From Clostridium sp. (GTDB taxonomy: Bacteria > Bacillota > Clostridia > Clostridiales > Clostridiaceae): 24,849 nucleotides of DNA. The position numbers and the translations under genes were made by a program. Where the stretch lies: contig NZ_JAHAIF010000041.1 in the NCBI RefSeq assembly GCF_018372875.1, positions 1 through 24,849 on the forward strand, written 5' to 3'. Of this stretch, positions 17,726-24,726 are shown piece after piece. Positions within the stretch are counted from its first letter, which is position 1. Each line of letters opens with the position of its first letter. The notes beneath the pieces are model-generated. The model was not told where the DNA came from. It did no database searches and worked only from the letters and a program-made list of their open reading frames with translations.

Positions 17726-17779
17726 CACTTCCTCCTCCCTAGTTTGATTCCTATATAATTTCTATTTACGTAATTTAAA

Positions 17780-17809
17780 AATTATAACCTTATTTTATAA
17801 AAATATGTG
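17780..17809 (-). promoter_or_regulatory. Candidate sigma-E promoter of the spoIIIA operon
   Basis: On the minus strand CACATATT (17802-17809) and TTATAATT (17780-17787) are 14 bases apart. These resemble the Bacillus sigma-E boxes (ATATT-type -35 and CATACAAT-type -10), with the weaker match at the -10. spoIIIA is sigma-E-dependent in known spore formers, and the leader would be about 45 bases. AT-rich sequence lowers certainty. Confidence 0.55.
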
Positions 17810-17828
17810 AACTAATTATTTTGCATAT

Positions 17829-17869
17829 AAAAAAATCGCCAAGGCGACTGCGGAGTCGTCGATTTTTTT
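17829..17869. terminator. Bidirectional terminator-like hairpin upstream of spoIIIAA
   Basis: A 10-bp outer stem (17829-17838 with 17860-17869) has seven A/T pairs at its base. An inner 5-bp stem (CGACT with AGTCG) closes a GCGG loop, separated by a CCAAGG bulge. Each strand ends in seven T residues, so it can stop transcription from both sides. It would insulate the spoIIIA promoter from read-through out of the efp side. Confidence 0.6.
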
Positions 17870-17870
17870 C

Positions 17871-17917
17871 GCCCATCTGCATTTCCGAAGCTTGCCTGAG
17901 GAAAATCTTGCAGGGGC
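17871..17917. other. GC-richer imperfect hairpin of unknown role
   Basis: Three stacked stems are visible: GCCC (17871-17874) with GGGC (17914-17917), CTGCA (77-81) with TGCAG (909-913), and TTTCC (82-86) with GGAAA (900-904). Internal bulges are 2 and 4 bases and the loop is 13 bases. It is clearly richer in GC than its surroundings and abuts the bidirectional terminator. No open reading frame covers it. It could be a small RNA, a leader structure or an intergenic repeat; I do not recognise a known RNA family. Confidence 0.5.
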
Positions 17918-17927
17918 ATATATTTTA

Positions 17928-18024
17928 TTTTTTATTCTTTAGGAAGAAATGAACGAGTGTATCGCTAAATTGTTGAAGTTATCCACAATTTAATAATAGA
18001 TATAATTTCCTAAAGAATAAAAAA
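17928..18024. repeat. 18-bp perfect inverted repeat with nested stems
   Basis: Arms at 17928-17945 and 18007-18024 are exact reverse complements (core TTCTTTAGGAA). Between them are two nested stems: a TGTATC/GATATA pairing and AAATTGT/ACAATTT. The right arm merges into the T tract of the neighbouring gene's terminator. No target-site duplication or transposase is seen. A TTATCCACA DnaA-box-like 9-mer (17979-17987) lies in the innermost loop. It may be a mobile miniature element or a structured RNA. Confidence 0.55.
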
Positions 18025-18046
18025 AAGAATCCTAAAAAGGATTCTT
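18019..18046 (-). terminator. Terminator after the zinc-ribbon gene
   Basis: An 8-bp stem AAGAATCC/GGATTCTT (18025-18032 with 18039-18046) is followed on the minus strand by eight T residues. It lies six bases past the stop codon. Confidence 0.85.
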
Positions 18047-18051
18047 AAAAA

Positions 18052-18414
18052 TTATTTCACTATATTTTCTCCACAATATGGACATGGTATATTATCTTCT
18101 TCTAATGCAGAGGCTTCAATGAAGATAGGTTTTCCACATTTACTACAGCTAACTTCTGTATACTCTGATTCAAATTCATCTAAATCTTCTAATGATACTT
18201 CCTCAAACAATTCTTCTTGAATTTCTGATATATCATCATCCATATACTTTAAGTTTTCAGAAAGTACAGCTTCATTTACCATAACTTCTTCAATTTTATT
18301 ACTTAAACCTTCTAAAATGGAAGAAATATTGTTAAAAATGCTTTTATACTCTGATTTATCTATAGTCGAAATTTCTTCTTTTAATTTTTCTATATTATTT
18401 CTTATTTCCTTCAT
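18052..18414 (-). CDS. Small coiled-coil protein with C-terminal zinc ribbon (CD1247-like)
   Basis: This 120-aa protein has a helical, acidic N-terminal part with heptad-like Ile/Leu spacing (MKEIRNNIEKLKEEIS onward, about 1-85) and a C-terminal zinc ribbon with two cysteine pairs: CSKC at about residue 90 and CPYC about 19 residues later. It resembles clostridial proteins annotated by the CD1247 N-terminal domain; function unknown. ATG 18414 has AAGGA about 9 bases upstream. Longer starts (TTG 18465, ATG 18441) are rejected because they fall in or next to the efp terminator and lack ribosome sites. It lies just after efp, with its own terminator. Confidence 0.8.
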   Translation of the reverse strand: MKEIRNNIEKLKEEISTIDKSEYKSIFNNISSILEGLSNKIEEVMVNEAVLSENLKYMDDDISEIQEELFEEVSLEDLDEFESEYTEVSCSKCGKPIFIEASALEEDNIPCPYCGENIVK

Positions 18415-18448
18415 ACAAACACTTCCTTGTATGTATTTCATAGATAAC

Positions 18449-18480
18449 AAAAAGTTGCTAAGCAAATTGAACTTAGCAAC
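18449..18480 (-). terminator. Intrinsic terminator of efp
   Basis: A perfect 9-bp stem (GTTGCTAAG 18454-18462 with CTTAGCAAC 18472-18480) is followed on the minus strand by five T residues. It is 10 bases past the efp stop. Confidence 0.85.
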
Positions 18481-18490
18481 CTTCTTAATA

Positions 18491-19048
18491 TTAAACTCTT
18501 TCCATGTAATCGCCAGTTCTTGTATCTACTCTTATAGTATCTCCTTCATTAACGAACATTGGAACATTAACTACTGCACCTGTTTCAACTGTAGCAGGCT
18601 TTAATGCATTTGTAGCAGTATTACCCTTTACACCTGGTTCACAGTGAGTGATTTGTAATTCTACGAAGTTTGGAGCTTCTACTGAGAAAGCTTCTCCCTT
18701 ATAGAACTTAATTATTGCAAACATATTTTCCTTTAAGAACTTTATAGCCTCTTCTACTTTTTCATAGTTTAGTGGAATTTGCTCATATGTTTCTTGATCC
18801 ATGAAGTAGTATAATTCTCCATCGCTATAAAGGTATTGCATTTCTTTTCTTTCAATAACTGCTTCTTGGAACTTTGCAGTTGGATTGAAAGTTGTATCTG
18901 TAACACCACCAGATATAACGTTTCTTAACTTTGTTCTAACGAAAGCTGCTCCCTTACCTGGTTTAACGTGTAAGAAGTCTACAACTGTGTAAACTTGTCC
19001 TTCATGTTCAAAAGTCGTACCTTTTCTTAAATCTCCTGCTGATATCAT
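18491..19048 (-). CDS. efp: Translation elongation factor P
   Basis: EF-P enters stalled ribosomes and speeds peptide-bond formation at polyproline stretches. The 185-aa length is standard, with the KOW-like N-terminal domain, [17 protein letters not shown] (the tip loop with Lys32), a central OB domain, and the C-terminal signature ending [20 protein letters not shown] 19048 has GGAGGG. It is monocistronic or nearly so: own promoter candidates upstream and a strong terminator downstream. Confidence 0.97.
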   Translation of the reverse strand: MISAGDLRKGTTFEHEGQVYTVVDFLHVKPGKGAAFVRTKLRNVISGGVTDTTFNPTAKFQEAVIERKEMQYLYSDGELYYFMDQETYEQIPLNYEKVEEAIKFLKENMFAIIKFYKGEAFSVEAPNFVELQITHCEPGVKGNTATNALKPATVETGAVVNVPMFVNEGDTIRVDTRTGDYMERV

Positions 19049-19146
19049 TTAAATATCCCTCCAAAATGTATAAGTTTCAAATATAAATACCTAAAATATA
19101 CGATACTATTATTGCATCTAACAATTTCCGTATACACAACAAATTT

Positions 19147-19175
19147 ATTTTATCAGAAGAAAACTAGAATTGCAA
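19147..19175 (-). promoter_or_regulatory. Candidate sigma-A promoter of efp
   Basis: On the minus strand TTGCAA (19170-19175) and TAAAAT (19147-19152) are 17 bases apart. A second candidate nearer the gene is TTGTTA (19119-19124) with TATATT (19095-19100), spacing 18. Either would drive efp. Confidence 0.5.
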
Positions 19176-19177
19176 TT

Positions 19178-19201
19178 ATTTTAGCCACTTCTGCCTAAAA
19201 T
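19178..19201 (-). terminator. Weak hairpin at the end of the pilus operon
   Basis: A 7-bp stem ATTTTAG/CTAAAAT with a 10-base loop starts seven bases after the last pilus gene. It is not followed by a proper T run, so termination here is uncertain; it overlaps the efp promoter region. Confidence 0.3.
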
Positions 19202-19208
19202 TCTCCTA

Positions 19209-19553
19209 TTATGAATATTTAAATGTAAAATTTCCATATATAGTATCTGAATATAATTCTAATGAATAATCTAAAATCTTTAGTTTATCTAAAGAGTTTA
19301 TTTTCTTTAAAAACTCCCTATTTTCTCCACTTATTATGCCATTAATAATATAATCTTCTCCTGATTTATAAATATTTTTCACTTCTATTGTATTATCATT
19401 TAAGTATTCTAAAACTTCTGTAAGCGAGTATTTTTTCACTATAACTTTTTCTGTAACTGTAGGTTTTGCCTCTTCTTTTTTAGAATAAAATATAAAGTAG
19501 GACTCCATACCTATAAAAATAACTAAAACTATAGCCAGTATTTTATTTTTCAT
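19209..19553 (-). CDS. Small PilO-like type IV pilus inner-membrane protein
   Basis: This 114-aa protein has an N-terminal membrane helix (ILAIVLVIFIGMESYFIFY, about residues 4-22) and a short external alpha/beta domain. The identity is by position: it follows PilM- and PilN-like genes at the end of the cluster, as pilO follows pilMN. It has no strong sequence signature and is shorter than typical PilO. ATG 19553 has AGAGGT. It is four bases from the PilN-like gene. Confidence 0.55.
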   Translation of the reverse strand: MKNKILAIVLVIFIGMESYFIFYSKKEEAKPTVTEKVIVKKYSLTEVLEYLNDNTIEVKNIYKSGEDYIINGIISGENREFLKKINSLDKLKILDYSLELYSDTIYGNFTFKYS

Positions 19554-19557
19554 ACTA

Positions 19558-19956
19558 TTACCTCTTTGTTAGTTCTATTTTATATTTATCATCGCCAAGA
19601 TAATATATATTATTTATAGATATCTTATCATCTTTACTTAGTTTTTCTAAAGTTTCCTTGTTGCTTATTTCTAGTGAGGCATTATTTTTAGCTATATTTC
19701 CTTTTATGCCATTCTTGTTTAAACTAAGCCAAAATATAACTTCATCCTTTTTTATGAAATTTGTACTCGCAGTTTCTACATTTTCTATTTTAACCTCTTC
19801 TTTAGTATTTATACTACTTAATGAAAGTGGTAATAAGATAAGTGCAGTTATTATTAAAATATATAATCCTCGTTTTTCACCCTTTGAATCTTTTATTACC
19901 TTATCATTTATATATTCTGTTGGTAGAAAATTTTTATTTATAAACTTTTTTTGCAT
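19558..19956 (-). CDS. PilN-like type IV pilus inner-membrane protein
   Basis: This 132-aa protein has a polar cytosolic N-terminus with FLPTEYIND, a membrane helix (GLYILIITALILLPLSL, about 31-47), and an external domain. An N-terminal FLP-x-E-like peptide followed by one helix is the layout of PilN, whose N-terminal tail binds PilM. It overlaps the PilM-like gene by 23 bases, suggesting coupled synthesis. ATG 19956 has GAGAGGT. Assignment is by architecture and context. Confidence 0.65.
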   Translation of the reverse strand: MQKKFINKNFLPTEYINDKVIKDSKGEKRGLYILIITALILLPLSLSSINTKEEVKIENVETASTNFIKKDEVIFWLSLNKNGIKGNIAKNNASLEISNKETLEKLSKDDKISINNIYYLGDDKYKIELTKR

Positions 19957-20575
19957 TTAATACCTCTCCAAACTCTTTTATGATAAAAGAGTTATAACCT
20001 TCTGGAAATTCTTTTGAAATCTCCTCTTCAATGTATGTTTTTAGATTTTCTTCTCTTTCCAATTCTAGATATTTTTCAATAAACCTTGAAAGGTTATTAT
20101 CTACAAAACTTCTAGATATAAATTTTTCATTACATGAAATATAATAGTAGCTATCTTTATAACTAAATAATGTTTCCCACTTCTTTTCCCTTACCTTTTT
20201 TCTAAACTTATTAAAAAAATATATCTGAATAGGCTCTACTTTAATAGATGCTGCTCCTTGACATAATTCACGTATTTTCATTCCACCTTTAACAGCATAT
20301 ATTATAAGTTCACCTTTTCTTCTAGAGAATTCATAATGAAACAAAAAATCTTCACTACTTCCAAAGGCTCTTTCTATTACATTTTGAATTTCTTCTTCTT
20401 TAACTTTAACTCTTTTATTTAACTTTATCTTTTTTGTATATAAATCTTCACCTAAAATTACTACTTTTCTCTTTTTACCCAATTTAATTCCCCTTAGACT
20501 TTCTAAGGAAAACTTGTATGTATTATTTTTATAAAAAATTTTTTCATTACATATTTCTATTAAATTATTTTCCAC
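19934..20575 (-). CDS. PilM/GspL-like cytosolic pilus protein
   Basis: This 213-aa soluble protein has a layout consistent with a reduced actin-like PilM or GspL cytosolic domain: a beta-rich N-terminus with VVILGEDLYTKKIKL, then FHYEFSRRKGELIIYAVKGG and an EPIQIYFFN segment. Normal PilM is about 350 residues, so it is short. No membrane segment is seen. The start is GTG 20575 with GGAGG six bases upstream. It is followed directly by PilN- and PilO-like genes, the standard order. Confidence in the family comes mostly from context. Confidence 0.6.
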   Translation of the reverse strand: MENNLIEICNEKIFYKNNTYKFSLESLRGIKLGKKRKVVILGEDLYTKKIKLNKRVKVKEEEIQNVIERAFGSSEDFLFHYEFSRRKGELIIYAVKGGMKIRELCQGAASIKVEPIQIYFFNKFRKKVREKKWETLFSYKDSYYYISCNEKFISRSFVDNNLSRFIEKYLELEREENLKTYIEEEISKEFPEGYNSFIIKEFGEVLNAKKVYK

Positions 20576-20589
20576 TTAACACCTCCATA

Positions 20590-20973
20590 TTAATACCTAT
20601 AACTATACGGTATTAAACTTTTTCCACTACTGTCTTCTTTTAAAATTGTATAATTTTCATCATTACCTAAAAGAAAAACCTTTTTATTTATGTCATATTT
20701 CAAAAAAACATTCTCTCTTATACATATCTTGTCGTCACTATTATTTTTCAAGTAATTTATAACAGTATTATTCACTATTAAATAATTATCTAACTCTTCT
20801 ATTTCACATTCTAAATTGTAACTTTTTTTATCTTTACTATAATATTGATCAATTTTCTCCCTCTTTAAACCATTTAATATCATTGTTGCTAATACTGTAG
20901 AAAAAAATGAGATTAACATTAATATATAAATTAGATTAATTAACACATAACCTTTTTCTTTTCTTAAATGCAT
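20590..20973 (-). CDS. Minor pilin-like protein lacking Glu5 (PilX/GspK-like)
   Basis: This 127-aa protein has a basic leader MHLRKEKG followed by a pilin-type hydrophobic helix YVLINLIYILMLISFFSTVL. After the predicted cleavage at Gly, position 5 is Asn rather than Glu. Loss of Glu5 is typical of the tip minor pilins GspK and PilX, which start the pilus. The remainder is a polar, Asn/Lys-rich domain with two cysteines. ATG 20973 has GGAGAGGGG. It overlaps the preceding pilin gene by 10 bases and is the last pilin of the set, as gspK is. Confidence 0.7.
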   Translation of the reverse strand: MHLRKEKGYVLINLIYILMLISFFSTVLATMILNGLKREKIDQYYSKDKKSYNLECEIEELDNYLIVNNTVINYLKNNSDDKICIRENVFLKYDINKKVFLLGNDENYTILKEDSSGKSLIPYSYRY

Positions 20974-21416
20974 TTTATATACCCCTCTCCCCCTTTAGTT
21001 ATTTCTACATATACTAGACTTTCTTTTTTATAAACCTTAAAATCTTCTATGTTTTCCATTATTGGATTATTGCTTACCTCTTGAACATTAGTTTCATTGT
21101 AATGAACAAGACTTAAATTATTTCCTCTTTTTAAAATTCTTTTTATCTTATAATTTTCATTTCCTATGCTTTCATATATTTCAACTGTGTCTCCACTTTT
21201 ATCTACTTTAAACACATCCTCTTTAGATGAAAAGTAATCAATTGTACTAAAAGCATTATAGACTTGGTTCATTTCTCTGCTTTTCACAATTAAGTTTCTC
21301 ATGTAGTTATAAGCTTCTATAGCTGTGCTTACTGCAATGGAAATTATTATTAAGGATATGCTCAAATAAATTGTTGTTTCTAGTAAGGTGAATCCCTTAC
21401 TAGAATTGATATTTAC
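20964..21416 (-). CDS. Prepilin with non-canonical start (GTA at the expected start position)
   Basis: The frame encodes a canonical type III signal: leader VNINSSKG, then FTLLETTIYLSISLIIISIAV with Glu5, followed by a pilin-like domain to residue 150. No ATG, GTG or TTG stands in frame before this signal; the first in-frame TTG (21365) would remove it. GTA at 21416-21414 sits six bases after AAGGGG, exactly where a start codon should be. It may be a mutated GTG start, or the gene may be reached by -1 frameshifting or reinitiation from the upstream pilin, whose stop (21413-21415) overlaps. It overlaps the next gene by 10 bases. If the start is truly lost, this allele is impaired. Confidence 0.7.
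   Translation of the reverse strand, partial: VNINSSKGFTLLETTIYLSISLIIISIAVSTAIEAYNYMRNLIVKSREMNQVYNAFSTIDYFSSKEDVFKVDKSGDTVEIYESIGNENYKIKRILKRGNNLSLVHYNETNVQEVSNNPIMENIEDFKVYKKESLVYVEITKGGEGYIKCI
21378..21405 (-). promoter_or_regulatory. 11-bp perfect hairpin over the pilin start region
   Basis: Arms TTCTAGTAAGG and CCTTACTAGAA are exact reverse complements with a 6-base loop. It sits inside codons for the prepilin signal, 13 bases after the heptamer GGGAAAC (21419-21425). It could tune translation of this pilin or stimulate frameshifting; a chance match within coding sequence is possible. Confidence 0.5.
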
Positions 21417-21844
21417 AAGTTTCCCCTTACCTTTTGCTCTAATACCTTTTCACCACCCTCTAACCTTATAACAAACTCTTTTCTTTCATCACTGAATTCT
21501 ATCAGCAGAAAATTGCTTTCCTCACTATATGCAATATCTAACAAGTCCTTATTTCTCAACTCTTCAAGTAAATTTTTATGGTATGGAATCTTAACCTTAT
21601 TGCTAACTGCCTTACTTTTAAACTTCTCTTTATCTAAGTTGTATCTTATTTCATTTACTACTGCATGAAAACATTCATAAGTTTCTCTCTCTTCTTTTTC
21701 ATTTTGTAGATATTTATTTGATGAAATTGCTAAATTAAAAGCTAGAAGTCCAATTATACTTAATATAAAAAGACCAGCTACTAATTCTAAAAGTATATTC
21801 CCCTTTGATTTTCTAACTATTTTTTCTTTTACCCACATAAACAT
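21413..21844 (-). CDS. Type IV prepilin-like protein
   Basis: This 143-aa protein has a long basic leader ending RKSKG, then NILLELVAGLFILSIIGLLAF. Position 5 after the cleavage site is Glu, as needed for pilin assembly, but position 1 is Asn rather than Phe or Tyr. The C-terminal domain is small and charged. Starts at 21844 (ATG) or 21838 (ATG two codons later) are both possible; neither has a strong ribosome site. The gene overlaps the previous pilin by 32 bases, so translation is probably coupled. Its last codons contain the heptamer GGGAAAC just before the stop. Confidence 0.8.
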   Translation of the reverse strand: MFMWVKEKIVRKSKGNILLELVAGLFILSIIGLLAFNLAISSNKYLQNEKEERETYECFHAVVNEIRYNLDKEKFKSKAVSNKVKIPYHKNLLEELRNKDLLDIAYSEESNFLLIEFSDERKEFVIRLEGGEKVLEQKVRGNL

Positions 21845-22277
21845 TATTCACTGTTGGATTAATGGAGAGCTGATATTTATTGTTTCTGCTATCTTTAAGA
21901 AGTGTAGTTTTAGATTGTACTATTCCATATTTACTAATATCATAGCTATCAACTATTGGATAAGCTAAAACAAAATCTTTATCAATCATTATGCTTTTTT
22001 CTAACTCTCTTTTAATCTTAGTGTCACCTCCGGTACTAAATGTAATAACAAACTTATCTTCATATTCTCTTAATTTTATAGTTCCAATAACACCATTGTT
22101 TTTGCAATAATCTCTTCCATAACAAAAGGTGTCCTCTAACTCATATAAAAAATTCTCTATTTTTATATTTTCCTCAAAACTTTTATAAAGGTTATAACCA
22201 CTAAAACTAAATGAAAATATAATTCCAAGTATGAACATTGCCGCTACCAACTCTATAAGCGTATATCCCTTCTTCAA
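21813..22277 (-). CDS. Type IV prepilin-like protein
   Basis: This 154-aa protein has a four-residue leader MKKG and a classic pilin helix YTLIELVAAMFILGIIFSFSF with Glu5. The C-terminal domain has two cysteines spaced for a possible disulfide (FCYGRDYC). The start is TTG 22277, directly after the pilC stop, with GGAGGAG eight bases upstream inside the pilC end; an ATG in the overlap is followed by a stop. The order pilB-pilC-pilins fits a type IV pilus or pseudopilus. Confidence 0.85.
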   Translation of the reverse strand: MKKGYTLIELVAAMFILGIIFSFSFSGYNLYKSFEENIKIENFLYELEDTFCYGRDYCKNNGVIGTIKLREYEDKFVITFSTGGDTKIKRELEKSIMIDKDFVLAYPIVDSYDISKYGIVQSKTTLLKDSRNNKYQLSINPTVNNVYVGKRKNS

Positions 22278-23309
22278 CTACATAACTCCTCCATAAATCA
22301 TATCAAACATAGGTAGTACAAATATCCATATAAACACCACAACTCCAAGAGCCATAGTTATAATTAGAGTTGGTTGAATTAATGATAAAAGTTTTGAAAT
22401 ACTTTCTTTTGTTTTCTTTTCTAATCTCTCCTCTGCCTTTTTTACCCTTACTGTAAGTGACCCACTATTTTCACCAAGCTTTATCATTGATATTGAATAC
22501 TTAGATAGGAAGCTTAAATTACTTAAACACTCACTTAGTTCTTTTCCCTTTAATATCTCTTCATTTATTCCTTTTAAAATGTCACTTAGAAATTTTATAT
22601 CATTTGAATCTGAACAGTAACTAAAACCTATTGGCAAAGATACACCACTATCTAAAATTAAGGATAAAATCAGCATAAATATAAACTCTTCTAATTCCTT
22701 TACGATTTTTATTTTTCTAATGAATTGGAATCTTCCTTTAAAGTGTTTTGAAATTTGAAAAATCATTAATGGTATTATAGGTAGGTAACATAAAACACTT
22801 ACTATAAACAGTATAGGATTATCATTAAAACTAAGTTTTAAATTATATAAAAATTCAGCAACTTTTGGTGCTTCACTTCCTGCATTTTTATAACTTTCAT
22901 AAAATGATGGAATAAGTACAAATGCTAAAAACACTCCCAATAAAATTAAAGTGCCTATTAAAAAGCTAGGATATATTAATGCATTTTTCACTTCTTTTTT
23001 TATGTTACCTAGCTTAGAATAGAACATTTGAAGCTTATTAAAGGTTCTTCCTAGCTGACCACTGTTTTCTCCTACCTTTAATATGCCTATAAAAAGTCCT
23101 GGATATAATTCATCAAACTTACTAAACGCTTCACTTAAGCTTTTTCCTAGTAAAATATCATTACGAATATAAGCTATACTGTTTTTATAATTTTTACTTA
23201 GAGGTAATTCCTCTAATAACTCTAGTCCATCACCTATAGCTATACCATCTTCATACAAGCTTCCCAAGTTCTCAGCTATTATTGTTAAATCCCCATAGCT
23301 AATTTTCAT
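22278..23309 (-). CDS. pilC: Type IV pilus platform protein PilC (GspF family)
   Basis: PilC is the inner-membrane platform that works with the ATPase to add pilins. The 343-aa protein has two repeated GspF domains, each near a cytosolic helical bundle (GDGLELLEELP in the first, GVSLPIGFSYC in the second), and three membrane helices (FLIGTLILLGVFLAFVLIP, ILFIVSVLCYLPIIPLMIF, LIITMALGVVVFIWIFVLP). Both LKVGENSG and IKLGENSG repeats are present. ATG 23309 overlaps pilB by 11 bases. The protein is somewhat shorter than the usual 400 residues, mainly at the N-terminus. Confidence 0.92.
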   Translation of the reverse strand: MKISYGDLTIIAENLGSLYEDGIAIGDGLELLEELPLSKNYKNSIAYIRNDILLGKSLSEAFSKFDELYPGLFIGILKVGENSGQLGRTFNKLQMFYSKLGNIKKEVKNALIYPSFLIGTLILLGVFLAFVLIPSFYESYKNAGSEAPKVAEFLYNLKLSFNDNPILFIVSVLCYLPIIPLMIFQISKHFKGRFQFIRKIKIVKELEEFIFMLILSLILDSGVSLPIGFSYCSDSNDIKFLSDILKGINEEILKGKELSECLSNLSFLSKYSISMIKLGENSGSLTVRVKKAEERLEKKTKESISKLLSLIQPTLIITMALGVVVFIWIFVLPMFDMIYGGVM

Positions 23310-24669
23310 TTAATTCTTCTCCTTCTAAAATACTTAAATAATCGTAATAATCAATTACTCCTTTTAAAAGTAAATTCCTTAAGCTATTTACCATCTGACA
23401 ATTTGAAAGTAAGTCTTCCTTTTCATATATTTGGGCAAGTTCACCTTTTAACTTCTTATCTATATGATAAACAGATGCAATTAGTTGCCTACCAACGTAT
23501 CCACTATTATTGCAAATACTACAGCCACCCTTTTTATATATTTTTATATTTTCTCCATTAAGATCTATAACTCCAATTTCCTCTTTACATTTACATAATA
23601 GCTTTATTAACCTTTGAGATATAATCCCTACTAAAGCATCTTTTATTAGGTATCCCTTTACTCCCATTTCTTCAAGTCTTAAATACACTTCTCTTGGTGA
23701 TTTTGTATGTATAGTAGAATACACCTTGTGCCCTGTTATTGCAGATCTAACAGCCATTTTTGCGGTCTCTTCATCTCTAATTTCTCCAACCATTATCACA
23801 TTAGGATCCTGCCTTAATAAACTACGTAAACCTTCAACAAAGGTAAGTCCAATTTTATGATTTAAATTCACTTGATTTATCCCCTTCATTATTACCTCAA
23901 CTGGGTCTTCAAGGGTTGATATATTAATATCATCATCTTTTATTTCATTTAAAATTGTATAAAGTGTTGTTGATTTACCACTTCCTGTTGGTCCATTAAC
24001 TAAAACCAGTCCATTTTTAAGTCTAATAATTCTGCTTAATGTTTGTTGCTGTTCCCTAGTAAATTTCAAATCTTCTATAGGGGTTAAAAACCTATCACTA
24101 TACAGAATCCTAAGAACAATTTTCTCTCCGTATATAACTGGTACTGTAGATAATCTGCAGTTATATTTTTTATCCTTACACCACATAAAAAGTTTCCCAT
24201 CCTGGGGTCTTCTTTTTTCCGTAATATCCATGCCAGCTTTAATTTTTAATCTAGATGAGATTTTTTGATAATCCTCTAAACTTAATTTTCTTACTAATGT
24301 TAATGATCCATTTATTCTAAATCTAATATTTAAACCATTTTCTTCAGGCTCATAGTGTATATCACTAGCATTGCACGCTATAGCTTCTTTAAATATTACC
24401 ACTTCTATATCTTCAATCTTAAAATTTAGTATATTTTGAATTAGATCTAAAATTTCATCTTTTTCTCTATAAATAAGTTTTATTTTCTTGTTAAATAAAA
24501 AACTTAATATATCAATTACTTCATTATTGGGTGTTTCTGTTGTTGCAATATAAACATTTTTCCCATCTTCATAAATGGGTAATACTCCATACTCTTTCGC
24601 TTGATCTATAGCAATTTTTCTTGCTACCCTTATATCTATTTTATCTATTAATCTATCACTATTTGACAA
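23299..24669 (-). CDS. pilB: Type IV pilus assembly ATPase PilB (GspE family)
   Basis: PilB powers pilus extension. The 456-aa protein has an N-terminal GspE domain, then Walker A GPTGSGKST (about 226-234), the Asp box with EDPVEV, Walker B VIMVGEIRDEET (about 291-302), and the His box GHKVYSTIHTKSP. The C-terminal metal-binding module has a CKC pair (359/361) and a CSIC pair (383/386); the first pair is C-x-C rather than the usual C-x-x-C. TTG 24669 is chosen because GGAGGTGAGAAG stands right before it; an upstream ATG at 24711 and TTG at 24723 have no ribosome site. It is the first gene of the pilus operon. No retraction ATPase (PilT) or prepilin peptidase is in the window. Confidence 0.93.
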   Translation of the reverse strand: MSNSDRLIDKIDIRVARKIAIDQAKEYGVLPIYEDGKNVYIATTETPNNEVIDILSFLFNKKIKLIYREKDEILDLIQNILNFKIEDIEVVIFKEAIACNASDIHYEPEENGLNIRFRINGSLTLVRKLSLEDYQKISSRLKIKAGMDITEKRRPQDGKLFMWCKDKKYNCRLSTVPVIYGEKIVLRILYSDRFLTPIEDLKFTREQQQTLSRIIRLKNGLVLVNGPTGSGKSTTLYTILNEIKDDDINISTLEDPVEVIMKGINQVNLNHKIGLTFVEGLRSLLRQDPNVIMVGEIRDEETAKMAVRSAITGHKVYSTIHTKSPREVYLRLEEMGVKGYLIKDALVGIISQRLIKLLCKCKEEIGVIDLNGENIKIYKKGGCSICNNSGYVGRQLIASVYHIDKKLKGELAQIYEKEDLLSNCQMVNSLRNLLLKGVIDYYDYLSILEGEELNEN

Positions 24670-24726
24670 CTTCTCACCTCCACTTCTAGAACCTTGCCAT
24701 ATTGTCCACATAATATACAACAAAAT

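Noticed and set aside
21413..21844. Programmed -1 frameshift as the main explanation for the pilin junction
   Set aside because: The fused product would place the second prepilin leader outside the cytosol, where the peptidase cannot act, and the 13-base spacer to the hairpin is longer than usual. Kept only as an alternative in the findings.
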